DNA of 64,000 nucleotides from Alicycliphilus sp. UBA6560 (GTDB taxonomy: Bacteria > Pseudomonadota > Gammaproteobacteria > Burkholderiales > Burkholderiaceae_C): assembly GCA_002434305.1 (NCBI GenBank), contig DJJU01000006.1, positions 62,001 through 126,000 of the forward strand, read 5' to 3'. The position numbers were made by a program, and so were the translations under genes. Positions 16,521-26,415 of this stretch are shown here, one piece after another; within the stretch, counting starts at the first letter, position 1; every line of letters begins with the position of its first letter. The notes beneath the pieces are model-generated. The model ran no database searches. It was not told the origin of the DNA and saw nothing but the letters and a program-made list of their open reading frames with translations.

Positions 16521-18542
16521 TCACGGCCGCCGGGGCCAGTCCAGCCGCCGCAGCTCGCGCTGCAGCTGCGCCAGCGCCCGGCCCGGCTGGCGGGCGTAGC
16601 GCGCCTGCTCCACACGCAGCAGCCAGCGCGCGGCGGGCGTGGCGGCTTCGCCGAAGTGGGCACGCGCCGCCTCGGCCATGCCGCGCGGGGGCAGGTGGGC
16701 GGGCAGCGGCAGGCCGGCGCGCTCCAGGCGCTGGCGCGCGCTGGCCAGCAGGCGCTGCCAGGGGTCCTGGCGGTGGCGCTGCCAGGCAGCGTACGCGGCA
16801 CCTGTGGCGGCGGCCAGTGCGGTGAGCAGGCCCAGCAGCTGCACCAGGTCCTGCCAACTGGGCGAGCGCACGCCCAGGCGCTTGAGCAGGTCCATCTGCC
16901 GGCCCTGCGTGTAGTTCAGCACCCACTGGTTCCAGCGGTTGTCCACCGCCTCCCAGACGGCGCGCAGGCGCTGCAGCGCCGTGGGGCTGATGACCAGATC
17001 CATGGCATTGCCGAAGCCGCTGCGCGGCGCCTGCAGGCGCAGGGGCAGGCCGATGCGGTCGGGGGCGACCGAGCCGGTGGGGTCGACGCGCACCCAGCCG
17101 CGGCCTTGCAGCCAGACCTCGGCCCAGGCGTGGGCGTCGCTTTGGCGCACCGTCCAGTAGCCATCCACGCTGTTGACCTGCCCGCCCTGGTAGCCGGTGA
17201 CGATGCGGGCCGGCACGCCGGCCGCGCGCAGCAGGATCACGAAGGCCGAGGCGATGTGCTCGCAAAAACCTTCCTTGCGGTCGAACCAGAACTCGTCGGC
17301 GGTGTGCGTGCCGTACACCCCCGGCTCCAGGGTGTAGCGGTAGCCGCCGGTGCGCAGGCGCGCCAGTGTGGCCTGTACCAGTACGGCGGGGTCGCCGCCC
17401 GCCTGCTGCAGCATCTGCTGCGCCAGGGCCTGGGTGCGCGGGTCGTAGCCCTCGGGCAGCTGGCGGTAGGTGTTCAGCGCGCGCGTTTCCTGCAGCGGGC
17501 CGTGGCTGAAGTCCAGGTAGCTGTGCGCGCGGTAGCGCAGCACGCTGGTCGGGGGGCGGCTGGCCATCCACTGCAGCTCGGGTGTCATCACGGCGCCGTA
17601 GCCCTCGGGCATTTCGGGGCGCTGGCGCACGGCGTCTAGCGTCAGCAGCCAGGGGCGGCGCGAGGTCTCCAGCGTCAGCTCGTAGGCCAGCGGCTCGCCC
17701 TGCACGCGCAGCTCGGCCTGGGTAGGGTGCGCCCACGGGACCAGGCCACGTGCCTCGGCCTGGGGCAGGGCGTACCAGTCGCGCCCGTCGAAGGCGCTGA
17801 GCACCGGCCCGCGGAAGTACAGGCCGCTTTGCGGCGGCGCCTCACCGCCAGGCGTGTCAAAGCGCACGCGAAAGGCCACGCTGTCGTCCAGCGCCAGTTC
17901 GGCCACGCTGCCCACGCTCATCTGGCCCGACAGGCCGCTGCGCCCGCTGGCCGAATCCGCCGGCACGCCCCACAGCGGTGCCAGGCGCGGAAACAGCAGG
18001 AACAGCGCCACCATGACGGGCGCGCCCAGCAGCGCCATGCGCGCGGCGATGCGCATGCTGGCCGTCAGCGGCGGGCGGCCCACCGGCAGGTGGGCGTTGA
18101 CCAGGGCCGTCAGCAGGCCCAGCAGCGCCAGCAGCATGGCGGCGGCGGTGGGCAGCGACTGCGAGAAGAAGAAGTTGGCCAGCAGCGTGAAGAAGCCCAG
18201 GAAGAACACCACCATGGCGTCGCGCCGGGCGCGCAGCTCCAGCGTCTTGAGGGCCAGCAGCATGGTGATCAGGGTCACGCCGGCCTCATAGCCGAGCACG
18301 GTGCGGTGCGTGGCCGCCGTCAGCGCCACGGTGGCGGCCAGCAGCACGGCCGTCACCCAGCGCCCGGGCAGCGGCCGGCTGCGCCAGGCCAGCCAGGCGC
18401 GCCAGCCCAGCAGGGCAGCGGCCATGGCCACGCCCCAGATGGGGATGTGCGCGGCCAGCGGGGCTAGGCAGCAGGCGACCACCAGCAGCAAAAACAGCGT
18501 ATCGCGCGTCTCGCGCGGCAGCTGGGCGGCGCGGGCGTTCAT
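16521..18542 (-). CDS. tgpA: TgpA-type membrane transglutaminase-like protein (DUF3488 plus transglutaminase core)
   Basis: Inner-membrane protein of 673 residues. The first part has several hydrophobic segments (DUF3488 region, about 15-200). A periplasmic transglutaminase-like core follows, with the catalytic triad visible: Cys in EGFCEHIASAF near 425, His in DAHAWAEVW near 469 and Asp in VRVDPTGSV. Another membrane segment lies near residue 560 (LLGLLTALAAATGAAYAAW), followed by a DUF4129-like cytoplasmic tail. In Pseudomonas TgpA is essential and thought to act on the envelope. It is the last gene of a moxR-DUF58-tgpA operon, separated from DUF58 by a family A repeat. Confidence 0.9.
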   Translation of the reverse strand: MNARAAQLPRETRDTLFLLLVVACCLAPLAAHIPIWGVAMAAALLGWRAWLAWRSRPLPGRWVTAVLLAATVALTAATHRTVLGYEAGVTLITMLLALKTLELRARRDAMVVFFLGFFTLLANFFFSQSLPTAAAMLLALLGLLTALVNAHLPVGRPPLTASMRIAARMALLGAPVMVALFLLFPRLAPLWGVPADSASGRSGLSGQMSVGSVAELALDDSVAFRVRFDTPGGEAPPQSGLYFRGPVLSAFDGRDWYALPQAEARGLVPWAHPTQAELRVQGEPLAYELTLETSRRPWLLTLDAVRQRPEMPEGYGAVMTPELQWMASRPPTSVLRYRAHSYLDFSHGPLQETRALNTYRQLPEGYDPRTQALAQQMLQQAGGDPAVLVQATLARLRTGGYRYTLEPGVYGTHTADEFWFDRKEGFCEHIASAFVILLRAAGVPARIVTGYQGGQVNSVDGYWTVRQSDAHAWAEVWLQGRGWVRVDPTGSVAPDRIGLPLRLQAPRSGFGNAMDLVISPTALQRLRAVWEAVDNRWNQWVLNYTQGRQMDLLKRLGVRSPSWQDLVQLLGLLTALAAATGAAYAAWQRHRQDPWQRLLASARQRLERAGLPLPAHLPPRGMAEAARAHFGEAATPAARWLLRVEQARYARQPGRALAQLQRELRRLDWPRRP

Positions 18543-18560
18543 GGCCTGCCTCCCCGCATC

Positions 18561-18624
18561 GTGCTATTTGATTGATAGCTGCTGGCGCTTGCCTGGCAAT
18601 GGTTGGAGGCTAATTTGATGTAAA
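18561..18624 (+). repeat. Family A repeat, copy 5
   Basis: Contains TTTGATTGATAGCTGCTGGC and GCTTGCCTGGCAATGG then TTGGAGGCTAATTTGATG. It lies in the 88-base gap between the DUF58 stop and the tgpA start. Confidence 0.85.
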
Positions 18625-18630
18625 TAACGG

Positions 18631-19643
18631 TCAGCACAGCGCCAGCACCTCCAGGCAGCGGCGGCGGTGGGCGGCGCCCTGGGCCGGGCGGATCTCCTGG
18701 CCGGGCACGCGCAGACCGTAGTCCAGGCCCAGGCGGTCGGCCTGCAGCACCCAGCTGGCCAGGCGCGAGGCGCGCGCCTCCGGGTCGGGCAGGCCGGTGG
18801 CGGCGGCGTCCAGCCACAGCTCGTGGCGCTGGCTCTGGTGCGTGTCGCGGCTGACCAGATCGTCCGAGCCGGTGGCCAGCGCGCGCGCGGCCTTCTTCCA
18901 GACCACCAGCTTCATCGGGTCGCCGCGCTGATAGGCGCGCACGCCCTCGAACTCGCCCATGCCGCGCGCGCTGGCGCTGGCGCCGCCGCCGGCCTGCGGC
19001 TGGCCGGGCGGCAGGGGCGGGGCCGGCAGCTCCGGGCGCGGGTAGACCAGCACCTGGGCGGCGGGCCGCCACAGCGTCCAGACACGGAAGGTGCCCAGGG
19101 GGAAGAGGGTCTGCGCCGTGAGCACCGGCACGTCCTGCAGGCCGCGCCGGGCGGGCGAGAAGGCCACCTGCAGCGTGGCGCTGCCACCCGCCGGCACGTC
19201 GGCCACGGCCCACTGGCCGCTGCCGTGCACCGCCAGCGCGATGGCGTGGCGCGGGCTGCGGCGGCGGTTGTGCAGCTGCACCTGCAGCACCGCCGCCGTG
19301 CCCAGGAACTGCGGCTCGGGCGCCAGCAGGTGCAGCGACAGGCCGCGCAGCGTCCCGTGGCTCAGGTGCACGCTGGCCGCCACGCTGCCGGCCAGCAAAA
19401 AGGTGAGCAGGTAGCCCAGGTTGAGCTGGTAGTTGATGGAGGCGATCAGCAGCACCAGCAGTGTCAGGGCCAGCCCCCAACCCGCGCCCGTGGGCAGGAT
19501 GTAGATGTTGCCCTGGGTCAGCGTCAGCGTGTCGGTGCGGTGCAGGCGGGCCAGCCACCAGCGGCGCCAGCGCGCGGCCAGGGCGGCGAGCGGGCCGCGC
19601 GGGACGTGCGGGACGTGCGGTGTGGGGGCGGTGTGGCCGGCCA

Positions 19644-19644
<1 letters not shown>
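18631..19644 (-). CDS. DUF58 domain protein
   Basis: Membrane-associated protein of 337 residues. Two hydrophobic segments near residues 50-95 (GWGLALTLLVLLIASINYQL) are followed by an extracytoplasmic or linker part and the DUF58 signature GMGEFEGVRAYQRGDPMKLV near residue 215, related to von Willebrand factor A folds. DUF58 proteins usually sit beside MoxR ATPases and are thought to be their clients; the biochemical role is not settled. Its ATG overlaps the moxR stop by one base, so the two are translationally coupled. The stop lies just beyond a family A repeat. Confidence 0.88.
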
Positions 19645-20564
<920 letters not shown>

Positions 20565-20601
20565 GGCGCGACGTTATCCGAAAAATTTGGGGGCAAGAGC
20601 A

Positions 20602-21561
20602 ATGAGTGCGGGCAAGACGGGCTATTACTCCCATCGCGACTTCTGGCTGCACGACATGGGCGTGGGACACCCCGAGTGCCCGGCGCGGCTGGACGCCATC
20701 GAGGACCGGCTGCTGGCCAGCGGCGTGGCCGATGCGCTGGAGCGGCGTGACGTGCCGCTGGCGTCGCTGGCCGACATCGAGCTGGCGCACGACCGCATGT
20801 ACATCGCCTCGCTGCGCGGCATGAGCGATCGGCTGATCGAGGAAGAAGAGGCGGGCGGCCCGGCGCACGTGCAGATCGACACCGACACGGCCATGAACCG
20901 CCACACCTGGACGGCCGCGCTGCGCGCCGCGGGCGCGGCCCTGGCCGCCACCGACGCGGTCGTGGACGGCGAACTGGAGAACGCCTTTTGCAGCGTGCGC
21001 CCGCCCGGACACCACGCCGAGAAGGGCAAGGCCATGGGCTTTTGCTTCTTCAACAACGTGGCAATCGCTGCCAAATATGCGTTGGAGCGCCACCACCTGA
21101 AGCGCGTGGCCATCGTCGACTTCGACGTGCACCACGGCAACGGCACGGAGAACATCCTCTCGGGCGACCCGCGGGTGCTGATGGTGGGCATCTTTCAGCA
21201 CCCGTTCTATCCTTTCAGCGGCGACCAGCACCCGGCCGAGAACATGCTCAACGTGCCCGTGCCGGCCTACACCAAAGGCATGGACGTGCGCGACATCGTC
21301 GAGATGATCTGGATGCCGCGCCTGGAGGCCTTCAAGCCCGAGATGATCTTCATCAGCGCCGGCTTTGATGCGCACCGCGACGACGACATGGGCCAGCTGG
21401 GCCTGACCGAGCAGGACTACACCTGGATCACCATGCGCATCAAGGATGTAGCGCGGCGTTTTGCCAAAAACCGCATCGTGTCCTGCCTGGAAGGCGGCTA
21501 CATGATGGGGCCGCTGTCGCGCAGCGTGGAGGCGCACCTGCGCGTATTGGCGGACTTGTGA
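20602..21561 (+). CDS. Histone deacetylase family protein (zinc amidohydrolase fold)
   Basis: Cytoplasmic enzyme of 319 residues in the class II HDAC / acetylpolyamine amidohydrolase superfamily. Conserved pieces are RPPGHHAEKGKAMGFCFFNN (catalytic His pair), VDFDVHHGNGTENI (zinc-binding Asp and His), FISAGFDAHRDDDMG (second zinc Asp) and LEGGYMMG (substrate-gating Tyr). Bacterial members deacetylate polyamines, lysines or other amides; the substrate here is unknown. The TGA stop forms part of a family B repeat (GTGACA at its left end). Confidence 0.92.
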   Translation: MSAGKTGYYSHRDFWLHDMGVGHPECPARLDAIEDRLLASGVADALERRDVPLASLADIELAHDRMYIASLRGMSDRLIEEEEAGGPAHVQIDTDTAMNRHTWTAALRAAGAALAATDAVVDGELENAFCSVRPPGHHAEKGKAMGFCFFNNVAIAAKYALERHHLKRVAIVDFDVHHGNGTENILSGDPRVLMVGIFQHPFYPFSGDQHPAENMLNVPVPAYTKGMDVRDIVEMIWMPRLEAFKPEMIFISAGFDAHRDDDMGQLGLTEQDYTWITMRIKDVARRFAKNRIVSCLEGGYMMGPLSRSVEAHLRVLADL

Positions 21562-21681
21562 CAACCCCCTGTGCCGCTGCGCGGCTTCCTTCTTCTCTGG
21601 CGCGCGCTTGCAGCGCGCTGGAAAGGGGACGGCGCCACTGGACCGGCGAAGCCGGATCCACGGCGCCTGCTGGCATGGGGT
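21558..21681 (+). repeat. Family B repeat, copy 1, holds the HDAC stop codon
   Basis: About 120 bp starting GTGACAACCCCCTGTGCCGC, with an internal dyad (GCGCGC..GCAGCGCGC), then AAAGGGGACGGCGCC and GGCGAAGCCGGATCCACGGC. It aligns along its length with 50798-50925. It occupies most of the gap before the next gene. Confidence 0.8.
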
Positions 21682-21741
21682 GCGCCTAGATTCGCGCGCT
21701 GCGTGATGATGACGCGCAGCGCCTCAAAGGAGTAAATACAC

Positions 21742-22542
21742 ATGACGACGAACCCCGATGCACTGGTGCTGGTCGAGCGCGACGCGCGTGGCGTCTACAC
21801 CCTGACGCTGAACGACCCCAAGCGCTTCAACGCCCTGGGCAGCGAGATGCTGGACGCCCTGCAGCACGCCCTTGACGAGGTGGCGCACGACGACGAGGCC
21901 CGCGCCGTGGTGCTGGCCGCCAATGGCAAGGCGTTTTGCGCCGGCCACAACCTCAAGGACATGGCCGCCAACCCCGACCTGGCCTGGTACCAGCAGCTGT
22001 TCGCCCAGTGCAGCCGCGTCATGCTGTCCATCCACAAGCTGGCCGTGCCGGTCATCGCCCGCGTGCACGGCATGGCCACGGCCGCGGGCTGCCAGCTGGT
22101 GGCGCAGTGCGATTTGGCCGTGGCGACACACGAGGCCAGCTTTGCCACCAGCGGCATCCACTACGGCCTGTTCTGCGCCACGCCCAGCGTGCCGCTGGTG
22201 CGCAACGTGCCGGCCAAGCGTGCCATGGAGATGCTGCTGACCGGCGACTTCATCGACGCGCAGACGGCGCTGGACCAGGGCCTGGTCAACCGCGTGGTGG
22301 CGCCGGGTCGGCTCGATGCCGAAGTCCAGGCGCTGGTGCAGTCCATCGTGGAAAAGCCCCGCGTGGCCGTCGCCATGGGCAAGGCGCTGGTCTACCAGCA
22401 GCGCGAGCTGGGCCTGGAGGGTGCCTACCAGCTGGCCGGGCAGGCCATGGCCACCAACATGATGGACGACGCGGCGCAGGAAGGCGCCCGCGCCTTCGCC
22501 GAGAAGCGCCAGCCGGCCTGGAAGGCGGCGCACGGCGGCTGA
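21742..22542 (+). CDS. Crotonase-fold protein (enoyl-CoA hydratase family, ECHDC3-like)
   Basis: Cytoplasmic crotonase-superfamily protein of 266 residues. CoA-binding and oxyanion-hole segments are present (LNDPKRFNALGSEM; NGKAFCAGHNLKDM; RVHGMATAAGCQLV). The two catalytic glutamates of classical enoyl-CoA hydratase appear to be missing: Gln in AAGCQLVAQCD stands where Glu144 of the rat enzyme sits, and Gly in ATSGIHYGLFCATPS where Glu164 sits. This fits the ECHDC3-like branch rather than a standard hydratase, so the reaction is uncertain. A strong AAAGGAG ribosome site precedes the start. It lies just upstream of etfBA but has its own unit. Confidence 0.88.
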   Translation: MTTNPDALVLVERDARGVYTLTLNDPKRFNALGSEMLDALQHALDEVAHDDEARAVVLAANGKAFCAGHNLKDMAANPDLAWYQQLFAQCSRVMLSIHKLAVPVIARVHGMATAAGCQLVAQCDLAVATHEASFATSGIHYGLFCATPSVPLVRNVPAKRAMEMLLTGDFIDAQTALDQGLVNRVVAPGRLDAEVQALVQSIVEKPRVAVAMGKALVYQQRELGLEGAYQLAGQAMATNMMDDAAQEGARAFAEKRQPAWKAAHGG

Positions 22543-22622
22543 GCCCGGCCGCCTGGCCTGTCGCCTGCCGGACCCGCCGAGCTCGACCCGCTGCGGCGAG
22601 GCTGGCATAATTCAGAAAAAGC

Positions 22623-22634
22623 ACGATCGTTCGT
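22623..22634. promoter_or_regulatory. Palindromic operator candidate upstream of etfB (TetR-type)
   Basis: ACGATCGTTCGT, a near-perfect 12-base dyad flanked by A/T runs, about 100 bases upstream of etfB. Similar ACG-CG-CGT dyads are bound by TetR-family fatty-acid regulators in betaproteobacteria; this assignment is from memory. Confidence 0.35.
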
Positions 22635-22683
22635 TTTAGTTGCTTCGCGGCCTCATGCTGCGCTGCGCAATAGAATGGTCCGG

Positions 22684-22699
22684 TTTACGTCAACGTCAA
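22684..22699. promoter_or_regulatory. LiuR-like operator candidate upstream of etfB
   Basis: TTTACGTCAACGTCAA is an imperfect dyad of two ACGT cores, ending 35 bases before the etfB start. It resembles the site type described for LiuR, a MerR-family regulator of branched-chain amino-acid and acyl-CoA breakdown. Confidence 0.4.
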
Positions 22700-22734
22700 T
22701 CAATCATCCAATCAACATCGAAGGAGCCGCAGCA

Positions 22735-23490
22735 ATGAAGGTCTTGGTCCCTGTCAAGCGCGTGGTGGACTACAACGTGAAAGTCCGCGTGAAATCGGAC
22801 GGCAGCGGGGTGGACATCGCCAACGTCAAGATGAGCATGAACCCCTTTGACGAGATCGCTGTCGAAGAGGCCGTACGCCTGAAGGAAAAGGGCGTCGCCA
22901 CCGAGATCATCGCCGTCTCCTGCGGCCCCACGCAGTGCCAGGAAACCCTGCGCACCGCCATGGCCATCGGCGCCGACCGCGCCATCCTGGTGGAGACCCC
23001 TGCCGACGCCGACCTGCAGCCCCTGGCCGTGGCCAAGCTGCTCAAGGCACTGGTGGACAAGGAGCAGCCCCAGCTCATCATCCTGGGCAAGCAGGCCATT
23101 GACGATGACTCCAACCAGACCGGCCAGATGCTCGCCGCCCTGGCGGACCTGCCCCAGGCCACCTTTGCCAGCAAGGTCGAGGCCGCAGACGGCAAGGTGA
23201 GCGTGACGCGCGAAGTGGACGGCGGCCTGGAAACCGTCGCCCTGCAGCTTCCCGCCGTGATTACCACCGACCTGCGCCTGAACGAGCCGCGCTACGTCAC
23301 GCTGCCCAACATCATGAAGGCCAAGAAGAAGCAGCTGGACACCGTCAAGCCCGAGGACCTGGGTGTGGACATCGCCCCGCGCCTGAAGACGCTGAAGGTG
23401 GTCGAGCCCGCCAAGCGCGGCGCCGGCGTCAAGGTTGCCGACGTGGCCGCGCTGGTGGACAAGCTGCGCAACGAAGCCAAGGTCATCTGA
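22735..23490 (+). CDS. etfB: Electron transfer flavoprotein beta subunit
   Basis: Beta subunit of the FAD/AMP heterodimer that takes electrons from acyl-CoA dehydrogenases and passes them to ETF-ubiquinone oxidoreductase. It has 251 residues, the normal length. Family segments are MKVLVPVKRVVDYNVKVRV, MSMNPFDEIAVEEAVRLKEK, ILGKQAIDDDSNQTGQMLAA (AMP-binding) and LRLNEPRYVTLPNIMKAKKK (recognition loop). GGAG lies eight bases before the ATG. etfA follows 24 bases after the stop, in the same operon. Confidence 0.98.
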   Translation: MKVLVPVKRVVDYNVKVRVKSDGSGVDIANVKMSMNPFDEIAVEEAVRLKEKGVATEIIAVSCGPTQCQETLRTAMAIGADRAILVETPADADLQPLAVAKLLKALVDKEQPQLIILGKQAIDDDSNQTGQMLAALADLPQATFASKVEAADGKVSVTREVDGGLETVALQLPAVITTDLRLNEPRYVTLPNIMKAKKKQLDTVKPEDLGVDIAPRLKTLKVVEPAKRGAGVKVADVAALVDKLRNEAKVI

Positions 23491-23514
23491 AGTTACAAGG
23501 GATAGAGACACACC

Positions 23515-24453
23515 ATGACTGCACTCGTTATTGCTGAACACGACAACGCGTCGCTCAAGCCCGCCACCCTCAACGTCGTCACCGCCGCCGCTGCCTGTGG
23601 CGGCGATGTGCACGTGCTGGTGGCCGGCGAGAACGCCGGCGCCGCCGCACAGGCCGCTGCGCAGATCGCCGGCGTGGCCAAGGTGCTGCACGCCGATGGC
23701 GCGTCCCTGAAGGACGGTCTGGCCGAGAACCTGGCCGCCCAGGTGCTGGCCGTGGCACAGGCCGGCAGCTACAGCCACATCCTGTTCCCCGCCACCGCCA
23801 GCGGCAAGAACGTGGCTCCGCGCGTGGCCGCCAAGCTGGACGTGGCCCAGATCAGCGACATCACCAAGGTGGTCAGCCCCGACACCTTCGAGCGCCCGAT
23901 CTACGCCGGCAACGCCATCGCCACGGTACAAAGCGGCGACAGCGTGAAGGTCATCACCGTGCGCGGCACGGGCTTTGACGCCGCCGCCGCCAGCGGCGGC
24001 AGCGCGCAGGTCGAGACCGTGCAGGCCGCGGGCGACTCGGGCAAGAGCAGCTTCGTGGGCCGTGAGGTCACCAAGAGCGACCGCCCCGAGCTCACGGCCG
24101 CCAAGGTCATCGTCTCCGGCGGCCGCGCCCTGGGCAGCGCCGAGAAGTTCCAGAGCGTGCTCACCCCCCTGGCTGACAAGCTGGGCGCCGCCATCGGCGC
24201 TTCGCGCGCTGCAGTGGACGCCGGCTATGCACCCAACGACCTGCAGGTGGGCCAGACGGGCAAGATCGTCGCGCCCCAGCTGTACATCGCGGTCGGCATC
24301 TCCGGCGCCATCCAGCATTTGGCCGGCATGAAGGACTCCAAGGTCATCGTGGCCATCAACAAGGATGCCGAGGCGCCCATCTTCTCGGTGGCCGACTACG
24401 GCCTGGAGGCCGACCTGTTCGAGGCGCTGCCCGAGCTGGTCAAGGCGCTGTAA
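23515..24453 (+). CDS. etfA: Electron transfer flavoprotein alpha subunit
   Basis: Alpha subunit of ETF, 312 residues, carrying the FAD site. The C-terminal FAD domain shows VIVSGGRALGSAEKFQSVL, GASRAAVDAGYAPNDLQVGQ and LYIAVGISGAIQHLAGMKDS, all highly conserved. It pairs with the upstream etfB. A Rho-independent terminator begins 18 bases after the stop, so etfBA forms its own transcript, and the acyl-CoA dehydrogenase downstream depends on readthrough or its own promoter. Confidence 0.98.
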   Translation: MTALVIAEHDNASLKPATLNVVTAAAACGGDVHVLVAGENAGAAAQAAAQIAGVAKVLHADGASLKDGLAENLAAQVLAVAQAGSYSHILFPATASGKNVAPRVAAKLDVAQISDITKVVSPDTFERPIYAGNAIATVQSGDSVKVITVRGTGFDAAAASGGSAQVETVQAAGDSGKSSFVGREVTKSDRPELTAAKVIVSGGRALGSAEKFQSVLTPLADKLGAAIGASRAAVDAGYAPNDLQVGQTGKIVAPQLYIAVGISGAIQHLAGMKDSKVIVAINKDAEAPIFSVADYGLEADLFEALPELVKAL

Positions 24454-24471
24454 CGCCGGCCCCGGAGCGTG

Positions 24472-24499
24472 AAGGCATCGCTTGCGATGCCTTTTTTTT
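24472..24499 (+). terminator. Rho-independent terminator after etfBA
   Basis: Stem AAGGCATCG / CGATGCCTT with a CTTG tetraloop and a run of eight T. Confidence 0.95.
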
Positions 24500-24538
24500 G
24501 ACTACTTTGCTGCATTCGTTTGCGTCGTTGAGGACCCC

Positions 24539-26329
24539 ATGAGTTACACCGCCCCCGTCAAGGACATGCTGTTCGCCATCGAGCACCTGGCGAACATCGA
24601 GCAGGTCGCGCAGATGCCCGGCTTCGAGGACGCCGGCCTGGACACCGCCGCCGCCGTGCTGGAGGAGTGCGCCCGCTTCAACGAGGGCGTGGTGGCGCCG
24701 CTGAACGTGCCGGGGGACCAGAACCCCTCGTCGTGGAAGGATGGCGTGGTCACCACCACGCCCGGCTTCAAGGACGCCTTTGCGCAGTTCGCCCAGGGCG
24801 GCTGGCAGGGCCTGCAACACCCGGCCAGCTTCGGCGGCCAGGGTCTGCCCAAGACCATTGGCGCGGCCTGCGTGGAAATGCTCAACAGCGCCAACCTCAG
24901 CTTCGCGCTGTGCCCGTTGCTGACCGACGGCGCCATCGAGGCGCTGCTGACGGCCGGCAGCGACGAGTTGAAGGCCACCTACCTGGAAAAGCTGATCTCC
25001 GGCCAGTGGACCGGCACCATGAACCTGACCGAGCCCCAGGCCGGCAGCGACCTGGCGCTGGTGCGCACCCGCGCGGAGGCGCAAGGTGACGGCACGTACA
25101 AGGTCTTCGGCACCAAGATCTTCATCACCTACGGTGAGCACGACATGGCCGAGAACATCGTGCACCTGGTGCTGGCCCGCGTGGCCGGCGCGCCCGAGGG
25201 CGTGAAGGGCATCAGCCTGTTCGTGGTGCCGAAGTTCCTGGTGAACGCGGACGGCTCGCTGGGCGCGCGCAACGACGCGCACTGCGTGTCCATCGAACAC
25301 AAGCTGGGCATCAAGGCCTCGCCCACGGCGGTGCTGCAGTTCGGCGACCATGGCGGCGCCGTGGGCTACCTGGTCGGCGAGGAAAACCGCGGCCTGGAGT
25401 ACATGTTCATCATGATGAACGCCGCCCGCTACGCCGTGGGCGTGCAGGGCATCGCCGTGGCCGAGCGCGCCTACCAGCACGCCGTGCAATACGCCCGCGA
25501 GCGCGTGCAAAGCCGTCCGGTCGACGGTTCGGTCAAGGGCAGCGCCACCATCATCCACCACCCCGACGTGCGCCGCATGCTGATGACCATGCGCGCCTAC
25601 ACCGAGGGCTGCCGCGCGATGGCCACCGTGGCCGCTGCCGCCTACGACGCCGCGCACCACGACGCGGACGCCGAGGTGCGCAAGGACAACGCCGCCTTCT
25701 ATGAATTCATGGTGCCGCTGGTCAAGGGCTTCTCCACCGAGATGAGCCTGGAAGTGACCAGCCTGGGTGTGCAGGTGCACGGCGGTATGGGCTTCATCGA
25801 GGAGACCGGCGCCGCCCAGTACTACCGCGACGCCCGCATCCTGCCCATCTACGAGGGAACGACCGCCATCCAGGCCAATGACCTGGTGGGCCGCAAGACC
25901 GGCCGCGACGGCGGGGCCACGGCCCGTGCCATCGCCGCGCAGATCGAGAAAACCGAGAGCGAGCTGCGCGCCAGCGCCAGCGACGCCGCCCGCTCCATGG
26001 CCGAGCGCCTGACCGCCGCGCGCACGGCCTTTTTGGAAGTGGTGGACTTCGTCGTCGGCGCCGCCAAGCAGGACCCCAACGCCGTGTTCGCCGGCAGCGT
26101 GCCCTACCTGATGCTGGCCGGCAACCTGGTGGCCGGCTGGCAGATGGCGCGCGCGCTGCTGGTGGCCGAGCGCCTGGCCGCGACGGGGCAGGACGCGGCC
26201 TTCATGCAGGCCAAGGTCGCCACCGCGCGCTTCTATGCCGAGCACATCCTGGTGCGCGCCCCGGCGCTGCGCGACGAGATCGTGCACGGCGGCGCCAGCG
26301 TCATGCAGCTGCCGCTGGAAGCGTTTTGA
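24539..26329 (+). CDS. Acyl-CoA dehydrogenase, long form (about 600 residues)
   Basis: FAD-dependent acyl-CoA dehydrogenase of 596 residues, the longer subgroup with an extra C-terminal domain. The order is N-terminal helical domain, FAD/substrate motif MNLTEPQAGSDLALVRTRAE, middle beta domain (FGTKIFITYGEHDM), then the C-terminal helical domain with GVQVHGGMGFIEETGAAQYY and the catalytic Glu in PIYEGTTAIQANDLVGRK. Electrons should pass to the adjacent ETF. Chain-length preference cannot be read from sequence. The start at MSYTAPVKDM follows a short GAGG site; its promoter lies in or after the etfA terminator. Confidence 0.95.
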   Translation: MSYTAPVKDMLFAIEHLANIEQVAQMPGFEDAGLDTAAAVLEECARFNEGVVAPLNVPGDQNPSSWKDGVVTTTPGFKDAFAQFAQGGWQGLQHPASFGGQGLPKTIGAACVEMLNSANLSFALCPLLTDGAIEALLTAGSDELKATYLEKLISGQWTGTMNLTEPQAGSDLALVRTRAEAQGDGTYKVFGTKIFITYGEHDMAENIVHLVLARVAGAPEGVKGISLFVVPKFLVNADGSLGARNDAHCVSIEHKLGIKASPTAVLQFGDHGGAVGYLVGEENRGLEYMFIMMNAARYAVGVQGIAVAERAYQHAVQYARERVQSRPVDGSVKGSATIIHHPDVRRMLMTMRAYTEGCRAMATVAAAAYDAAHHDADAEVRKDNAAFYEFMVPLVKGFSTEMSLEVTSLGVQVHGGMGFIEETGAAQYYRDARILPIYEGTTAIQANDLVGRKTGRDGGATARAIAAQIEKTESELRASASDAARSMAERLTAARTAFLEVVDFVVGAAKQDPNAVFAGSVPYLMLAGNLVAGWQMARALLVAERLAATGQDAAFMQAKVATARFYAEHILVRAPALRDEIVHGGASVMQLPLEAF

Positions 26330-26333
26330 CCTG

Positions 26334-26397
26334 CTCTTGAAAAGATAGCTGCCAGCGCTTGCTGCATAAGCGCTGGAGCCGTATTTCATTAAAAATT
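26334..26397 (+). repeat. Family A repeat, copy 6 (best hairpin)
   Basis: GATAGCTGCCAGCGCTTGCT then GCATAAGCGCTGGAGCCG and TATTTCATTAAAAAT. The stem CCAGCGCTT / AAGCGCTGG is perfect with a seven-base loop. It begins about five bases after the acyl-CoA dehydrogenase stop. Confidence 0.9.
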
Positions 26398-26415
26398 TCT
26401 TCTGGAGACACCCCC

